A stretch of DNA of 64,000 nucleotides from JANPLN01 sp043757265 (GCA_043757265.1 JAYUQP010000084.1:1-64000); one strand, 5' to 3'; shown: positions 52,646-61,645, counted from the first letter of the stretch. Program-made: numbers and translations. Notes: generated by a model from the sequence alone, not told the origin.

Positions 52646-53758
52646 ATGGTTTTTGAAGCAATTGGTAAACACGGTAATCACGAGCAGGTTGTTTATTGTC
52701 ACGATCGAGAAATCGGACTGAAGGCGATCATTGCGATTCACAACACAGCGTTAGGGCCTGCTCTTGGTGGCACGCGCATGTGGACATATAAAACCGAAGA
52801 AGAAGCCCTCATTGATGTTTTGAGACTTTCCGAAGGAATGACTTACAAGGCGGCGGCTGCAGGTTTAAATCTAGGTGGTGGCAAAGCTGTTATCATCGGC
52901 AATCCAAAAACCGATAAAACCGAAGGATTATTTAGAGCATTTGGCCAATTTGTAAATTCGCTAAATGGTCGTTACATCACTGCTGAAGACGTGGGCACAA
53001 CCGTCAAAGACATTGAGTATATTTACATGGAAACTCCTTGGGTCACAGGCATTCCAAAAAGCCTCGGTGGATCTGGAGATCCATCCCCCTACACGGCACA
53101 TGGTGTGCTTATGGCAATCAAAGCCAGCTGCAAAGAAAAGTTGGGAACGGATGTGCTCCGCGGAATACGTGTAGCGGTGCAAGGATTAGGCAACGTGGGG
53201 TCTCATCTTGTTAAGTACCTTAAGGAAGAAGGCGTCGAGCTCACTATCACCGATCTCGATGAGGCAAAAACAAAATCTCTCGCGGAACAGTATGGAGCAA
53301 AAACAACCTCGCCCGAAGATATCGTGAAAACCGAGTGCGAAGTTTTTGCACCCTGCGCTATGGGTGCAGTGATCAATGATCAGACGTTGGAACAGCTGCG
53401 CTGCAAAATCATCGCTGGTGGCGCGAATAATCAACTTTTAGAACAGCGCCATGGAGCCGCCCTCAAAGAGATGGGTATTCTTTACGCGCCAGACTTTGTA
53501 GCTAACGCCGGTGGCCTGATGAACGTGTTTGTTGAGCTTGAGGGGTACTCGGTAGATCGCGCGCTTGAAAAGACAACACGCATCTACGATAGCATGCTAG
53601 ATATTTTCGAAATGGCTAAAAAGGAAAATTTACCAACTAACGAAGCGGCCATTCGCCACGCCAAGGCACGCGTCGAAACAATCGGTCGTTTAAAAACAAA
53701 ACACCAAGGCAAATCGTACCGACCATTTACAACACTCAAAGAAGTTTATCAGCGCTAA
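52646..53758 (+). CDS. Leucine/Glu/Phe/Val-type amino acid dehydrogenase
   Basis: The 370-residue NAD-dependent dehydrogenase has the catalytic lysine block MTYKAAAAGLNLGGGKAVI (~68-86), the substrate-side GPALGGTRMW, and the Rossmann motif GLGNVGSHLVKYL (~180). It matches leucine dehydrogenase in size and motifs, converting branched-chain amino acids to oxo acids with release of ammonia. This would fit use of prey amino acids. No cognate branched-chain catabolic genes are adjacent. Confidence 0.88.
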   Translation: MVFEAIGKHGNHEQVVYCHDREIGLKAIIAIHNTALGPALGGTRMWTYKTEEEALIDVLRLSEGMTYKAAAAGLNLGGGKAVIIGNPKTDKTEGLFRAFGQFVNSLNGRYITAEDVGTTVKDIEYIYMETPWVTGIPKSLGGSGDPSPYTAHGVLMAIKASCKEKLGTDVLRGIRVAVQGLGNVGSHLVKYLKEEGVELTITDLDEAKTKSLAEQYGAKTTSPEDIVKTECEVFAPCAMGAVINDQTLEQLRCKIIAGGANNQLLEQRHGAALKEMGILYAPDFVANAGGLMNVFVELEGYSVDRALEKTTRIYDSMLDIFEMAKKENLPTNEAAIRHAKARVETIGRLKTKHQGKSYRPFTTLKEVYQR

Positions 53759-53779
53759 AATTAGAACCGGGGAGACACC

Positions 53780-54556
53780 ATGAATGAAGACATCGTAGAA
53801 AAATTAACTTATTGGGTGCAAAAAGCATTTTTGCCAGCGGTGGGAATCGCTGTTATTGCCATTCTTGCAAGCGTTGGACTTAGCTATAAAGAAAGTTTAG
53901 ATTATAAAAAAACTAGCAAAGCACAAGATGGTCTTTTTATTATTCGCCAGGAGTTGCAAAAAATAGTGCAATCTTTTGAGCCTAAAGAGGAACCGAAAAA
54001 AGATGCAAAAGTTCCAGCTGTACCAAAAGAAAAAATAAAACAAAATCCCGACGTCCTCGAAAAGGCATACGGGCCTGTTGTTGAAAAGTTAAAGACCTAT
54101 GTAACGGCAAACCAGGGCACCCAACCCGCCGTTGAAGCCGCTTTGCTTGTCGCTGAACTCACCAAAGAATATAACAAACCAGAGATGGCAATCGAAACCC
54201 TAGTCACAGCCCTCAAGGGCGTTAACTCGAATCTCTTTTTGTTTGGAGTGGCCCAAACCGAATTGGGTGACCTCTATGCCAAAACGGAAAAATGCTTAGA
54301 TGCGGCTCAGGCATGGGAAAAAGTAATCGCTGATAAAAATCATGCGTACATGGCGGCTAATTTGCGTTTAAAGGCAGGCGTATGTTACGAAAAACAGTCC
54401 CAGTTTGAAAAAGCTGAAGGTCTTTATCAAGACGTTGTAAACAAAGAGCCAACCTCTTTTTCTGGAAAGACCGCCAAAAAATTTCTGCTTCATCTCAAAT
54501 ACTTAAAATCTAAATCGGCAGCGGCTGGAGCTTCTGCACCAGCTAAGAACGGGTAG
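53780..54556 (+). CDS. YfgM-like membrane-anchored TPR protein
   Basis: The 258-residue protein has an N-terminal transmembrane helix (~18-36, LPAVGIAVIAILASVGLSY) after a short cytoplasmic start, a Lys/Pro linker and a TPR-like helical region. In many proteobacteria YfgM precedes bamB, as it does here (6 bp gap), where it works with the periplasmic chaperone network. The order yfgM-bamB supports the call; der, usually next, is not present. Confidence 0.82.
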   Translation: MNEDIVEKLTYWVQKAFLPAVGIAVIAILASVGLSYKESLDYKKTSKAQDGLFIIRQELQKIVQSFEPKEEPKKDAKVPAVPKEKIKQNPDVLEKAYGPVVEKLKTYVTANQGTQPAVEAALLVAELTKEYNKPEMAIETLVTALKGVNSNLFLFGVAQTELGDLYAKTEKCLDAAQAWEKVIADKNHAYMAANLRLKAGVCYEKQSQFEKAEGLYQDVVNKEPTSFSGKTAKKFLLHLKYLKSKSAAAGASAPAKNG

Positions 54557-54561
54557 GATTT

Positions 54562-55689
54562 TTGCTTAAATTCTTGAGTCTTCTCACGGTTATTTTTTCC
54601 GCTGCTTGCGCAAGCAGCAGTGCTACCAAAATCTCTCGCTGGAAACCAGCGTCTTTTGAAAGATCGTGGTCTCGATCCACAGTCAAAGACAGTTACTATG
54701 GGTACCGTCATCCCGCTATCATCAACCCTGTTCTCTCCCAAAATTCAGTTTTTTCTGGAAACTCCGTGGATGGAATAGCCGCATTTGATCAAAAAACCGG
54801 CTATGAAAAATGGCGCATGACTTTCAAAGACGGTACAGAAGGTTTAGCTGCCGATGATAAAACAGGATTGTACTTCGGAACAAACAACGGAAAGTTTTAT
54901 CATGTCGACGCATCAACCGGCGCTGTCATGTGGAGCTTCGCCATGGGTGCAGAATCGGTTTCTGCGCCTTTGATAAAAGGCGAATACATTTATCATATGG
55001 CAGGGAATGGTTCACTTTACTGCCTCGAAAAGGAAACAGGGCGTGTCCTGTGGGTCAAATCGCGAACCCCGAAAGACACTTTGACAGTTCGTGGAACAAC
55101 AGCACCAGTCTTTTTTGATGGTAAAGTAGCAGTGGGCTACAGCGATGGTTTTTTTGTGGCCTACACCGCCGTTGATGGCGGAGTGGCTTGGGAAAAACAA
55201 CTCGGAGACTCGCGGAAGTTTAACGATGTCGACGCAAAACCAACACTGTCAGAGCGATGTGTTTTGGTATCAAATATTGGCGAGGCTCTATTCTGTCTAG
55301 ACAAAGCAAATGGAACAGTTCTTTGGCGGTTAGATGAAGGCGGGTCCGCTCACCCAGCAGCCATTGTTGGGGAAGCCGTTTATTACTCCACAGAAAATTC
55401 TATTTTGAAAGTAGATCTCAAGTCTGGGAAGCTGCTTAAGCGTTTCGATCAGGATAAAAAGTGGGGCATGGTGAGTGGAGTCAGTGCTTATAAAAGCTGG
55501 CTTGTATTTGGACTGTCTGAAGGCCCTGTTGTTCTAATGGATCGTGAGACTGGAGAATGGGTGGATCAATTTGCAACCGGGCGCGGCGTCAGCATTATGC
55601 CGACCGTTACATTGAGCGCTGGGGATGTGTATGTCGTTTCCAATCAAGCGAACGTGTACAAACTCAAAATCATCAGTAACATGCGATGA
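54562..55689 (+). CDS. bamB: Outer-membrane assembly lipoprotein BamB
   Basis: The 375-residue lipoprotein from TTG 54562 has a signal with lipobox SAAC (Cys ~16) and an eight-bladed PQQ-like beta-propeller: repeated GxxYWxxDxxTGxxxW-type strands such as IAAFDQKTGYEKWRMTF, GKFYHVDASTGAVMWSF, SLYCLEKETGRVLWV and GEALFCLDKANGTVLWRL. It is part of the BAM complex that folds outer-membrane beta-barrels. No ATG fits; the TTG follows the yfgM stop by five bases and overlaps the AGGA ribosome binding area. It overlaps the next gene by ATGA. Confidence 0.85.
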   Translation: MLKFLSLLTVIFSAACASSSATKISRWKPASFERSWSRSTVKDSYYGYRHPAIINPVLSQNSVFSGNSVDGIAAFDQKTGYEKWRMTFKDGTEGLAADDKTGLYFGTNNGKFYHVDASTGAVMWSFAMGAESVSAPLIKGEYIYHMAGNGSLYCLEKETGRVLWVKSRTPKDTLTVRGTTAPVFFDGKVAVGYSDGFFVAYTAVDGGVAWEKQLGDSRKFNDVDAKPTLSERCVLVSNIGEALFCLDKANGTVLWRLDEGGSAHPAAIVGEAVYYSTENSILKVDLKSGKLLKRFDQDKKWGMVSGVSAYKSWLVFGLSEGPVVLMDRETGEWVDQFATGRGVSIMPTVTLSAGDVYVVSNQANVYKLKIISNMR

Positions 55690-56072
55690 ATAAAACGATC
55701 AGTGCATTGTTTTGCATCTTTTTAGTGGTGGGCTGTGCCTCTGGGCAGTGCAAAAGGGACGGCACTCCCGTTGTGGCTGATGAAGAGGAAAATAAGACCA
55801 TCTCGGAGCAAGAACTAGCTAATGAGATCATAGTGATTGGGAAGTCTGATCAGAGTCTTCAGTGTGGGTACAATATAGGCATGTCCATCACTCAGATGGC
55901 CCAGGAACTAGAGGGCATCCAGATTCTTCGAACAGAAAAACGCCACGATGGACTTATGCGGGTTCAGTCCTGTGGCTCGCCCACGGGAATGATGAACGTT
56001 TACTTTATTTACCGTAAAGACGTAAAAAAGTCCGTACGACTCGGCTACAAAGTATTGGACACTGATAAGTGA
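55686..56072 (+). CDS. Small lipoprotein coupled to bamB
   Basis: The 128-residue lipoprotein has lipobox VVGC (Cys ~17) and cysteines at SGQCKR, LQCGYN and SCGSP that may form disulfides. It starts inside the bamB stop codon (ATGA), so it is co-translated. No family is recognised; a BAM-accessory role is possible but unproven. Confidence 0.7.
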   Translation: MNKTISALFCIFLVVGCASGQCKRDGTPVVADEEENKTISEQELANEIIVIGKSDQSLQCGYNIGMSITQMAQELEGIQILRTEKRHDGLMRVQSCGSPTGMMNVYFIYRKDVKKSVRLGYKVLDTDK

Positions 56073-56091
56073 TTCATGAACAATAAGAATC

Positions 56092-57327
56092 ATGGGACGA
56101 CTCGAAAACTTACAGCCAAGCATAAAGCCCGGTAAATTCAAAAAAGAAGGCATTCATAGCCTCTATGTTTTTGATGACCGAGCCCTCACTCAACTGCACC
56201 TTAAACCAATCCATCAACAGTTTTTAGAACTCAGCAAAGGATCTTACTCAATCAAAGAGATCTGTATGTTTATCTACGATCGTTTTAAAGACTTTAATTT
56301 TACCGAACTTTATCTGCAGATTGAGAGCTGGGCAAATTCTGGTGTCTTTAAAAACTCGGTGGAAATCAGCGATGCCATTCACAATAAAAAGGAAACGGCA
56401 AAGGCTCCGATTTTTAACAAAGTGTTGAGTCAGGAGGAACTAAATCTTCATTTGCGAAAAGTGAGCTTGTTTTCCAACCTTCCGGCCACGTTATTGCAAT
56501 CGATCATTTCTGCATCCTCGCAAAAAACCTATAAAGCTGGCGAAATTATTATTCAAAAAGATTCAATTGGTGAAGACTCTTACGTTGTTTTAGGTGGAAA
56601 CGTAGGTGTGTATTCGGATTTTCAAAATGGCGAACTTTTAGCGACGCTACCAATCTTGAGTGTTTTTGGAGAAAGTGCGGCGGTCAATCAGAAGAGGCGC
56701 ACAGCCGATGTTGTAGCCATAAACGACAGTCATATTTTGATTGTGAATCTTAAAAAGATTATCGAGCCAGCGGATGGAGCAGATCTCAATAAGAACCTTC
56801 GTGTTCGATTGGTTTTTAGCCAATTAATGAAAACTCACCCCATCTTTCGCAATTTTCCTGGTGACGTTTTACAAATGTTGTTGGGCTCATGCCGCGTAGA
56901 AAAAGCTCAGGCACATAAAACAATTTTGCAGCAAGGAGAAAAAGGCAAAGACTTTTTCTTTATCCTATCGGGAGCTGTGCAGATAGTAAAAGATCGATTG
57001 CCTGAGGCCACCCTGAGTGTCGGAAGCTACTTTGGTGAGGTCGGTGTTTTGCACAAGCAGGTTCGAACCGCGTCCGTGGTGACCGAAACCGATTGTACTT
57101 TTTTGGTTTTGTCTGAGAGAAATTTTATCAGTTTGCTGGCGAGTAACTTTGTTTTGGCGCTCGAGATCGAGCGCAACATGAGTCAAAGAACGGCCGTTAA
57201 GGCTGAGCTCTGGCCCGACTTTTTGGAAAATACTGATGGCGGTATCACTGATGAAATAACCGGGAGCATTGAATTGTTCAAAGATTTCGACTTTTCTGCA
57301 AATGCCGAAGAGTCTACCAAGGTTTAA
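56092..57327 (+). CDS. Protein with two cyclic-nucleotide-binding domains
   Basis: The 411-residue protein has an N-terminal ~95-residue helical domain and two cNMP-binding domains at ~118-230 and ~248-360. Their phosphate-binding cassettes read FGESAAVNQKRRTADV and FGEVGVLHKQVRTASV, both keeping Gly-Glu and Arg-(S/T)-Ala. No output domain (HTH, GGDEF or kinase) follows. The protein may act as a cAMP/cGMP-responsive partner or decoy. No convincing Shine-Dalgarno precedes 56092, so the start is uncertain. Confidence 0.82.
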   Translation: MGRLENLQPSIKPGKFKKEGIHSLYVFDDRALTQLHLKPIHQQFLELSKGSYSIKEICMFIYDRFKDFNFTELYLQIESWANSGVFKNSVEISDAIHNKKETAKAPIFNKVLSQEELNLHLRKVSLFSNLPATLLQSIISASSQKTYKAGEIIIQKDSIGEDSYVVLGGNVGVYSDFQNGELLATLPILSVFGESAAVNQKRRTADVVAINDSHILIVNLKKIIEPADGADLNKNLRVRLVFSQLMKTHPIFRNFPGDVLQMLLGSCRVEKAQAHKTILQQGEKGKDFFFILSGAVQIVKDRLPEATLSVGSYFGEVGVLHKQVRTASVVTETDCTFLVLSERNFISLLASNFVLALEIERNMSQRTAVKAELWPDFLENTDGGITDEITGSIELFKDFDFSANAEESTKV

Positions 57328-57328
57328 T

Positions 57329-57892
57329 ATGCATTCCGTGGAAGCTATAGAAAAAAAGTTGCGACAGGTTCCTGACTTTCCGAAGCCTGGGATCCAATTT
57401 TTAGATATGAGTCCAGTTCTGGCAGAAAAGGGAATCTTTAAAAGCCTCATCGATCACATGTGTGCCCCTTACCTCGCTCCAGTCGACGGAACAAGAATGG
57501 AAGTCGCAAAAGGCGACGGAACAAGAATAGACAAAATCGTTGCCATTGAGGCGCGCGGTTTCGTGTTGGGCGCAGCCATGGCCCACCGTTTGAATTGTGG
57601 ATTAGTGTTAGTGAGAAAAAAAGGCAAGCTTCCAGGCCCAACGCTTTCAGTGTCGTATGCGCTCGAATATGGGACGGATCAGCTAGAAGTACTTCCAAAC
57701 AGCATCAGCAGTGGCGAGAGAGTCGTGATTGTAGACGATGTCCTTGCAACGGGAGGTACAGCGTCGGCTGCATTTGAGCTTTGTCAAAAGTTGGACGCCC
57801 ATGTGGTGAGTTGTAGTTTTTTTATCGAAATCGAATTTTTAAAAGGACGCTCGAAAATCTCTGTCCCCATCAATAGTTTATTGATGAAGTAG
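57329..57892 (+). CDS. apt: Adenine phosphoribosyltransferase
   Basis: The 188-residue enzyme salvages adenine to AMP with PRPP. It has PDFPKPGIQFLDMSP near the N-terminus, the IEARGFVLGAAMA block, and the PRPP-binding VVIVDDVLATGGTA (~132-145). The start at 57329 falls two bases after the previous stop. The stretch DGTRMEVAKGDGTRIDK contains a 30-bp duplication not usual in the family, at about residues 52-68, next to the substrate region. Activity is likely kept. Confidence 0.92.
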   Translation: MHSVEAIEKKLRQVPDFPKPGIQFLDMSPVLAEKGIFKSLIDHMCAPYLAPVDGTRMEVAKGDGTRIDKIVAIEARGFVLGAAMAHRLNCGLVLVRKKGKLPGPTLSVSYALEYGTDQLEVLPNSISSGERVVIVDDVLATGGTASAAFELCQKLDAHVVSCSFFIEIEFLKGRSKISVPINSLLMK

Positions 57893-57899
57893 GTAAAGA

Positions 57900-58571
57900 A
57901 TGAAAATTTTTGGCTGGTTTATAATTACTTTGGTTATTTCGCAATGTGCATCGGCACCGAAAAAAATTGCAAGCGATGAGCGCAAAATCGTCGTGCAAAC
58001 CGGTGATGTTGTCATCGAAGGTGCAAATCTGCAAATTCCCCTAACAATTTCGTGCATCGAAGGCTTCGAATCAGTGGCGGTACAAGTCGGAGATGATATT
58101 CAAACGCTACCATGCGATGCCGGCGGCAAAGCGGCGTATGTGCATTTGCTGGCTAAAGACAAAATGAAGGAAAATCGCGAAAAGAAAAAAGATTACGTGT
58201 TTCGCGGTCGAGTTTTTCATGAAGCCGACAAAAAACAAACGCTCACGCAAAATTTAGTCATTGTTAGCTATCGCGATTTTCAGGCAAAACTCGAAATCAA
58301 TCAAACCATGACAACCATAAAGACCACCGATGGTGTTTTTTCGGATGTGTACGCTCACGGTCAGTGTGCTGAAGGCAGTAAGGTCGAGATTGAAGTTTTT
58401 GATGATGGCCGCGGGATCAGCCTCGAGGAAGAAAGCATGCAGTGTTCAGAGACGGGATTTTCCTACTCAACTCGTCGTCCTGGCGGCATTCGAAAAGGCA
58501 TGCGACTTTTAATTCGCCAGATCAAAGACGACAAAGCGCTTTCGAGCTACGAAGTGGTATTGTTCAATTGA
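57900..58571 (+). CDS. Secreted protein of unknown function, upstream of a coupled small secreted protein
   Basis: The 223-residue product has a signal peptide (FGWFIITLVISQCASA) with a Cys near the cleavage site that does not fit a lipobox well. The mature part is beta-rich with Cys in SCIEG, PCDAG, GQCAEG and MQCSE, which may form disulfides. Its stop overlaps a TTG start of the next gene (TTGA). No family is recognised. Confidence 0.62.
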   Translation: MKIFGWFIITLVISQCASAPKKIASDERKIVVQTGDVVIEGANLQIPLTISCIEGFESVAVQVGDDIQTLPCDAGGKAAYVHLLAKDKMKENREKKKDYVFRGRVFHEADKKQTLTQNLVIVSYRDFQAKLEINQTMTTIKTTDGVFSDVYAHGQCAEGSKVEIEVFDDGRGISLEEESMQCSETGFSYSTRRPGGIRKGMRLLIRQIKDDKALSSYEVVLFN

Positions 58572-58921
58572 TCATTTTAATTTTTACATTCTATCTGCAT
58601 GCAAAGTCGCTAGCCATGGGGCGGCTTATTGGACCCACGCCTGAGATCGTGGAGTGGAACTTGAACCTCAACCTACAACCATTGCCTGGGCATCATTTAA
58701 ATTTAAAAAGCCCCCACCGTTGCGGCGATAGCGTGCTATTAAATGTTACCGAGGCTGCTTTGTTGTGCCGAATGTCCACACCTGGAGCGCAGAAAATTGA
58801 GGTGTTTGTGTGTGACGATGCCAATTCATTTTGTAAGCGAGAATTAGTTTCGATAAAAGTAAAATGGCCGCAAACAATTGCAGGGTTTTGGCAGGTCATT
58901 AGCAGTTATTTTTCCCAGTAG
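58568..58921 (+). CDS. Small secreted cysteine-containing protein
   Basis: I call about 117 residues from TTG 58568, which overlaps the previous stop (TTGA). A short signal peptide (LIILIFTFYLHAKSLA) is followed by a mature domain with Cys in HRCGD, LLCRM, FVCDD and SFCKRE, enough for two disulfides. A longer in-frame reading back to 58442 is less likely because it would overlap the upstream gene. Its 3' end overlaps the convergent hemB by 16 nt. Confidence 0.55.
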   Translation: MIILIFTFYLHAKSLAMGRLIGPTPEIVEWNLNLNLQPLPGHHLNLKSPHRCGDSVLLNVTEAALLCRMSTPGAQKIEVFVCDDANSFCKRELVSIKVKWPQTIAGFWQVISSYFSQ

Positions 58922-59880
58922 TCTTTCGCAAACTCCAGTGCGAAATAACTAAAAATGATATCAGCTCCCGCACGTTTTATGCTGACCAGGGATTCATCGC
59001 GAGCGAGCTTTTGATCAATCCAGCCCTTTTCTCCCGCAGCCTTGATCATTGCATATTCGCCGCTTACATTGTACGCCGCTATTGGCAGTGTGCTGTGCTG
59101 CTTGAAGAGGTGGATAATATCAAGATAGGGCAGAGCGGGCTTAACCATGACCATGTCAGCGCCTTCAGCGATGTCATGCTTGAGCTCGCGCAAGGCTTCA
59201 CGCGAATTCGCGGGATCCATTTGATATGTTTTTTTATCGCCGTCTTTAGGTGCGGAATCTAGGGCAGAGCGAAAGGGACCGTAAAAGCTTGAAGCATATT
59301 TTGCAGTGTAGGCAAGTATGCCGACATTTTTGTGACCTGAATTATCCAGTGCGTGGCGTATAATTCGCACGCGGCCGTCCATCATATCTGAGGGCGCAAC
59401 AAAATCGGCGCCGGCTTCAGCATGCACAACGGCCATCTCACTCAATATCGCGAGAGTTTCGTCATTTAAAATCTCGCCGTCTTTCACCAAACCGTCATGT
59501 CCGTCACTTGAAAATGGATCAAGGGCAATATCTGTAAAAACCACCAGATCAGGAAAAGCTTTTTTAATGGCACGCACAGCGGTGGGCACCAATCCATTTT
59601 TATTAAGCGCTTCGGACGCACTAGCGTCCTTAAGGCTGTCCTCTATTTTTGGAAATAGAACAACGGCCGGAATCTGCAGATCGTAAACCTCTTGGCATAC
59701 TTTAAGAAGTTGATCGACAGAGTAGCGAAACTGGCCGGGCAAAGCTGGGATAGGCTGCTTTTGATTTTTCCCGTCGACGATAAAAACAGGATAGACGAGA
59801 TCAAACGGAGTGAGCGAATTTTCGCGAACCAGGTTTCGGATGGCTTTGTTTTGCCGATTGCGGCGTGGACGAGATAGCAT
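58906..59880 (-). CDS. hemB: Delta-aminolevulinic acid dehydratase (porphobilinogen synthase)
   Basis: The 324-residue HemB condenses two 5-aminolevulinates in haem synthesis. It has RPRRNRQ near the start, the Schiff-base lysines in YTAKYASSFYGPFR and MVKPALPYLD, and a metal site. The sequence TDIALDPFSSDGHDG has aspartates where zinc-type enzymes have cysteines, so this is the Mg/K-type enzyme. It follows a DUF1338 gene by only three bases and overlaps the convergent small secreted protein gene. Confidence 0.94.
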   Translation of the reverse strand: MLSRPRRNRQNKAIRNLVRENSLTPFDLVYPVFIVDGKNQKQPIPALPGQFRYSVDQLLKVCQEVYDLQIPAVVLFPKIEDSLKDASASEALNKNGLVPTAVRAIKKAFPDLVVFTDIALDPFSSDGHDGLVKDGEILNDETLAILSEMAVVHAEAGADFVAPSDMMDGRVRIIRHALDNSGHKNVGILAYTAKYASSFYGPFRSALDSAPKDGDKKTYQMDPANSREALRELKHDIAEGADMVMVKPALPYLDIIHLFKQHSTLPIAAYNVSGEYAMIKAAGEKGWIDQKLARDESLVSIKRAGADIIFSYFALEFAKDYWEK

Positions 59881-59883
59881 AAA

Positions 59884-60678
59884 CTACTTTCTAACGTTAG
59901 TGCTTTCGAAGATTTTGTCAGCAGACTGCTCGATAAATCCGTTGTACAGTTTTCCGTTCACCGGAAAGCGGTGTGCAAATTCGTAATAGCATCCAGGTAT
60001 TTTAAAAACACCATCGCTAAAACTCACCGAAACTGGAGTTGCAAGTGTGGACGATTGGGCAAGGCCGATAGCTTCGGAACCTTTTATCTCTCCGCCGCTG
60101 GTATTCAGCGGAAGTCCCGCTGTTTTTATGGCAGTATTCACTTCGATCAAATTGTTAAAACTTTTAAGCTCATTTACAAGAACAGTAAAATGGTTCACCC
60201 GAAAGCCAAAGGCTGCCATCCACGCCGCGTACTCACTCTCGTCGAGAAGGTTTTGATATTCCTGATACGAAACATTCCATGGACGGCCACTGATGCAAAA
60301 GTCATCGGCCGTCGTTTTTTTGAAGTCCATCTGCGAAATCAATCCGTGAATGATCTTTTGGGCACCGTCGCTAAGCTGTTCCGTCAAAAGTTCGCTGATA
60401 AAAAGTTTGGGCATTAACGGGTCAGAGTGTTCAAAGTGCTCAGCAAAAAGCTTTTTCGCTTTAAAATGGTATTCGCCTTTTCTAGCGTAGCCATTTTTTA
60501 AAAAATACTGAGCGAATTGTTTTAATCCAATACGCGGATCATTGTAAGTTCGAAAGGCCACATGGTCGTTCACAACTGTCTCGTTGCGATCAGTAAATAC
60601 TTTATGGACGTTCAGAACATTTGGATTCTGATCCGTATAATCTTTCCACATCTTTTCAAACAGTGTTGAGACAGTCAT
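59884..60678 (-). CDS. DUF1338 family protein (2-oxoadipate dioxygenase/decarboxylase-like)
   Basis: The 264-residue protein has the DUF1338 pattern: HVAFRTYND (~37-45), FRVNHFTVLVN (~160-170) and a Glu-rich C-terminus (YYEFAHRFP). Characterised members (HglS/YdcJ) are Fe(II)-dependent and convert 2-oxoadipate to D-2-hydroxyglutarate in lysine catabolism; this shorter form keeps the His residues of the metal site. The three-base gap to hemB implies co-transcription. AAGG lies upstream of ATG. Confidence 0.8.
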   Translation of the reverse strand: MTVSTLFEKMWKDYTDQNPNVLNVHKVFTDRNETVVNDHVAFRTYNDPRIGLKQFAQYFLKNGYARKGEYHFKAKKLFAEHFEHSDPLMPKLFISELLTEQLSDGAQKIIHGLISQMDFKKTTADDFCISGRPWNVSYQEYQNLLDESEYAAWMAAFGFRVNHFTVLVNELKSFNNLIEVNTAIKTAGLPLNTSGGEIKGSEAIGLAQSSTLATPVSVSFSDGVFKIPGCYYEFAHRFPVNGKLYNGFIEQSADKIFESTNVRK

Positions 60679-60757
60679 CTGCAGTACCTTTTACTTTGTC
60701 GCCTGGTTTGTCCTTGGCCGCTTCGCCCTTTTGCACCGTCCTCGTTCGGACGACATT

Positions 60758-61558
60758 CTAATAATTCGAAATCTTTCTACCATTCAAAGGTTGAACTGGT
60801 CGACTGTTTGCTGCAAATTTTGAGCGAAAAGCCATAATTTGTTCTTTAGAAATTTCGGTGGGCGTATTAAACACAAGCCAGTCTACATTCTCCGCGCAGG
60901 GTGGCGACGTGAGCGACCCTTGATACTGGTAGTGCGTCTTTTGCGGGGGGATTAGCAGGGCAGCGTCAAAGTTCATTCCAGCAGGATTCGGTGTGGAAAA
61001 TTGCGCCATCACGTCGTTGAGCAATCCGTTTTCGCGTCCCTCGATGGCAAAAACCGACAAGGCCGCCATTGCCGTTCCGCTGACTGCTTTGTGGATAAAT
61101 TGAATTTCCATGCTCATCGTATTTTTACTCAGCTGATGCTCACTTGGAGAATGAAATTCAATGCGTTCTAGATTAAAAACTTTGCCGTTTAAAAGAAGCT
61201 GGTTTGCTCCATTAAATTTAAGCGTCGGAACCGGTGTGCTTACGTCGGCAATAGCGTTTGCTGGAGTGTAGCTAAAGTCCATGCGCGCCGCTTTTTTATT
61301 TGGTTTTCTCCAAGCGAGATTTATTGGAGATTGTCTTTTACCGCTGATGCAGAGAGTGTTTGCTGGGTTTAAGCTTCCCCAGGCATCAACGCCTTTATCG
61401 CCTTCATAAGTCCAAGCGTAATTGGTCGCAGGTAGCGGCTCTTGAGGTGCGGCAGTCGCTTGCGGGCTTACAGGCTCCTCAACGATGGCGGGTTTGTGGC
61501 TGCAACTGGCGGCGCTGAGTGTGACCAATGAAAGAATAAATACACGCTGTAAATTCAT
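60758..61558 (-). CDS. Alpha-carbonic-anhydrase-like lipoprotein lacking two zinc ligands
   Basis: The 266-residue lipoprotein (lipobox SAASC) has an alpha-CA fold: YAWTYEGDKGVDAWGSL, QSPINLAW, and the C-terminal GSLTSPPCAENVDWLVF block with the Thr199/Pro equivalents. In the zinc region RIEFHSPSEHQL, only the His96-equivalent of the FHFH pair remains, with Glu at the His94 position. In SMEIQFIHK the His119 position is Gln. SEH keeps the Glu106-like residue. Activity is therefore doubtful; a binding or related role is likely. AAGGAG precedes ATG. Confidence 0.88.
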   Translation of the reverse strand: MNLQRVFILSLVTLSAASCSHKPAIVEEPVSPQATAAPQEPLPATNYAWTYEGDKGVDAWGSLNPANTLCISGKRQSPINLAWRKPNKKAARMDFSYTPANAIADVSTPVPTLKFNGANQLLLNGKVFNLERIEFHSPSEHQLSKNTMSMEIQFIHKAVSGTAMAALSVFAIEGRENGLLNDVMAQFSTPNPAGMNFDAALLIPPQKTHYQYQGSLTSPPCAENVDWLVFNTPTEISKEQIMAFRSKFAANSRPVQPLNGRKISNY

Positions 61559-61645
61559 GATGGGATCTCCTTTTTCTATTTCAGATTTAGGTTAAGTGCT
61601 AACAAACCCCAGGTCTAGTTCTATCGCTTTCGTTACTGGACCTTA

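Noticed and set aside
55509..55523. 12-nt match (GGACTGTCTGAA) to the H1 loop region inside bamB
   Set aside because: It is short, lies in coding sequence, has no flanking stem and lacks the second core block.
50056..59900. CTAACGTTAG palindrome at both 50056 and 59891 as a shared operator
   Set aside because: The second copy lies at the 3' end of a coding region and the genes are unrelated; chance is the simpler explanation.
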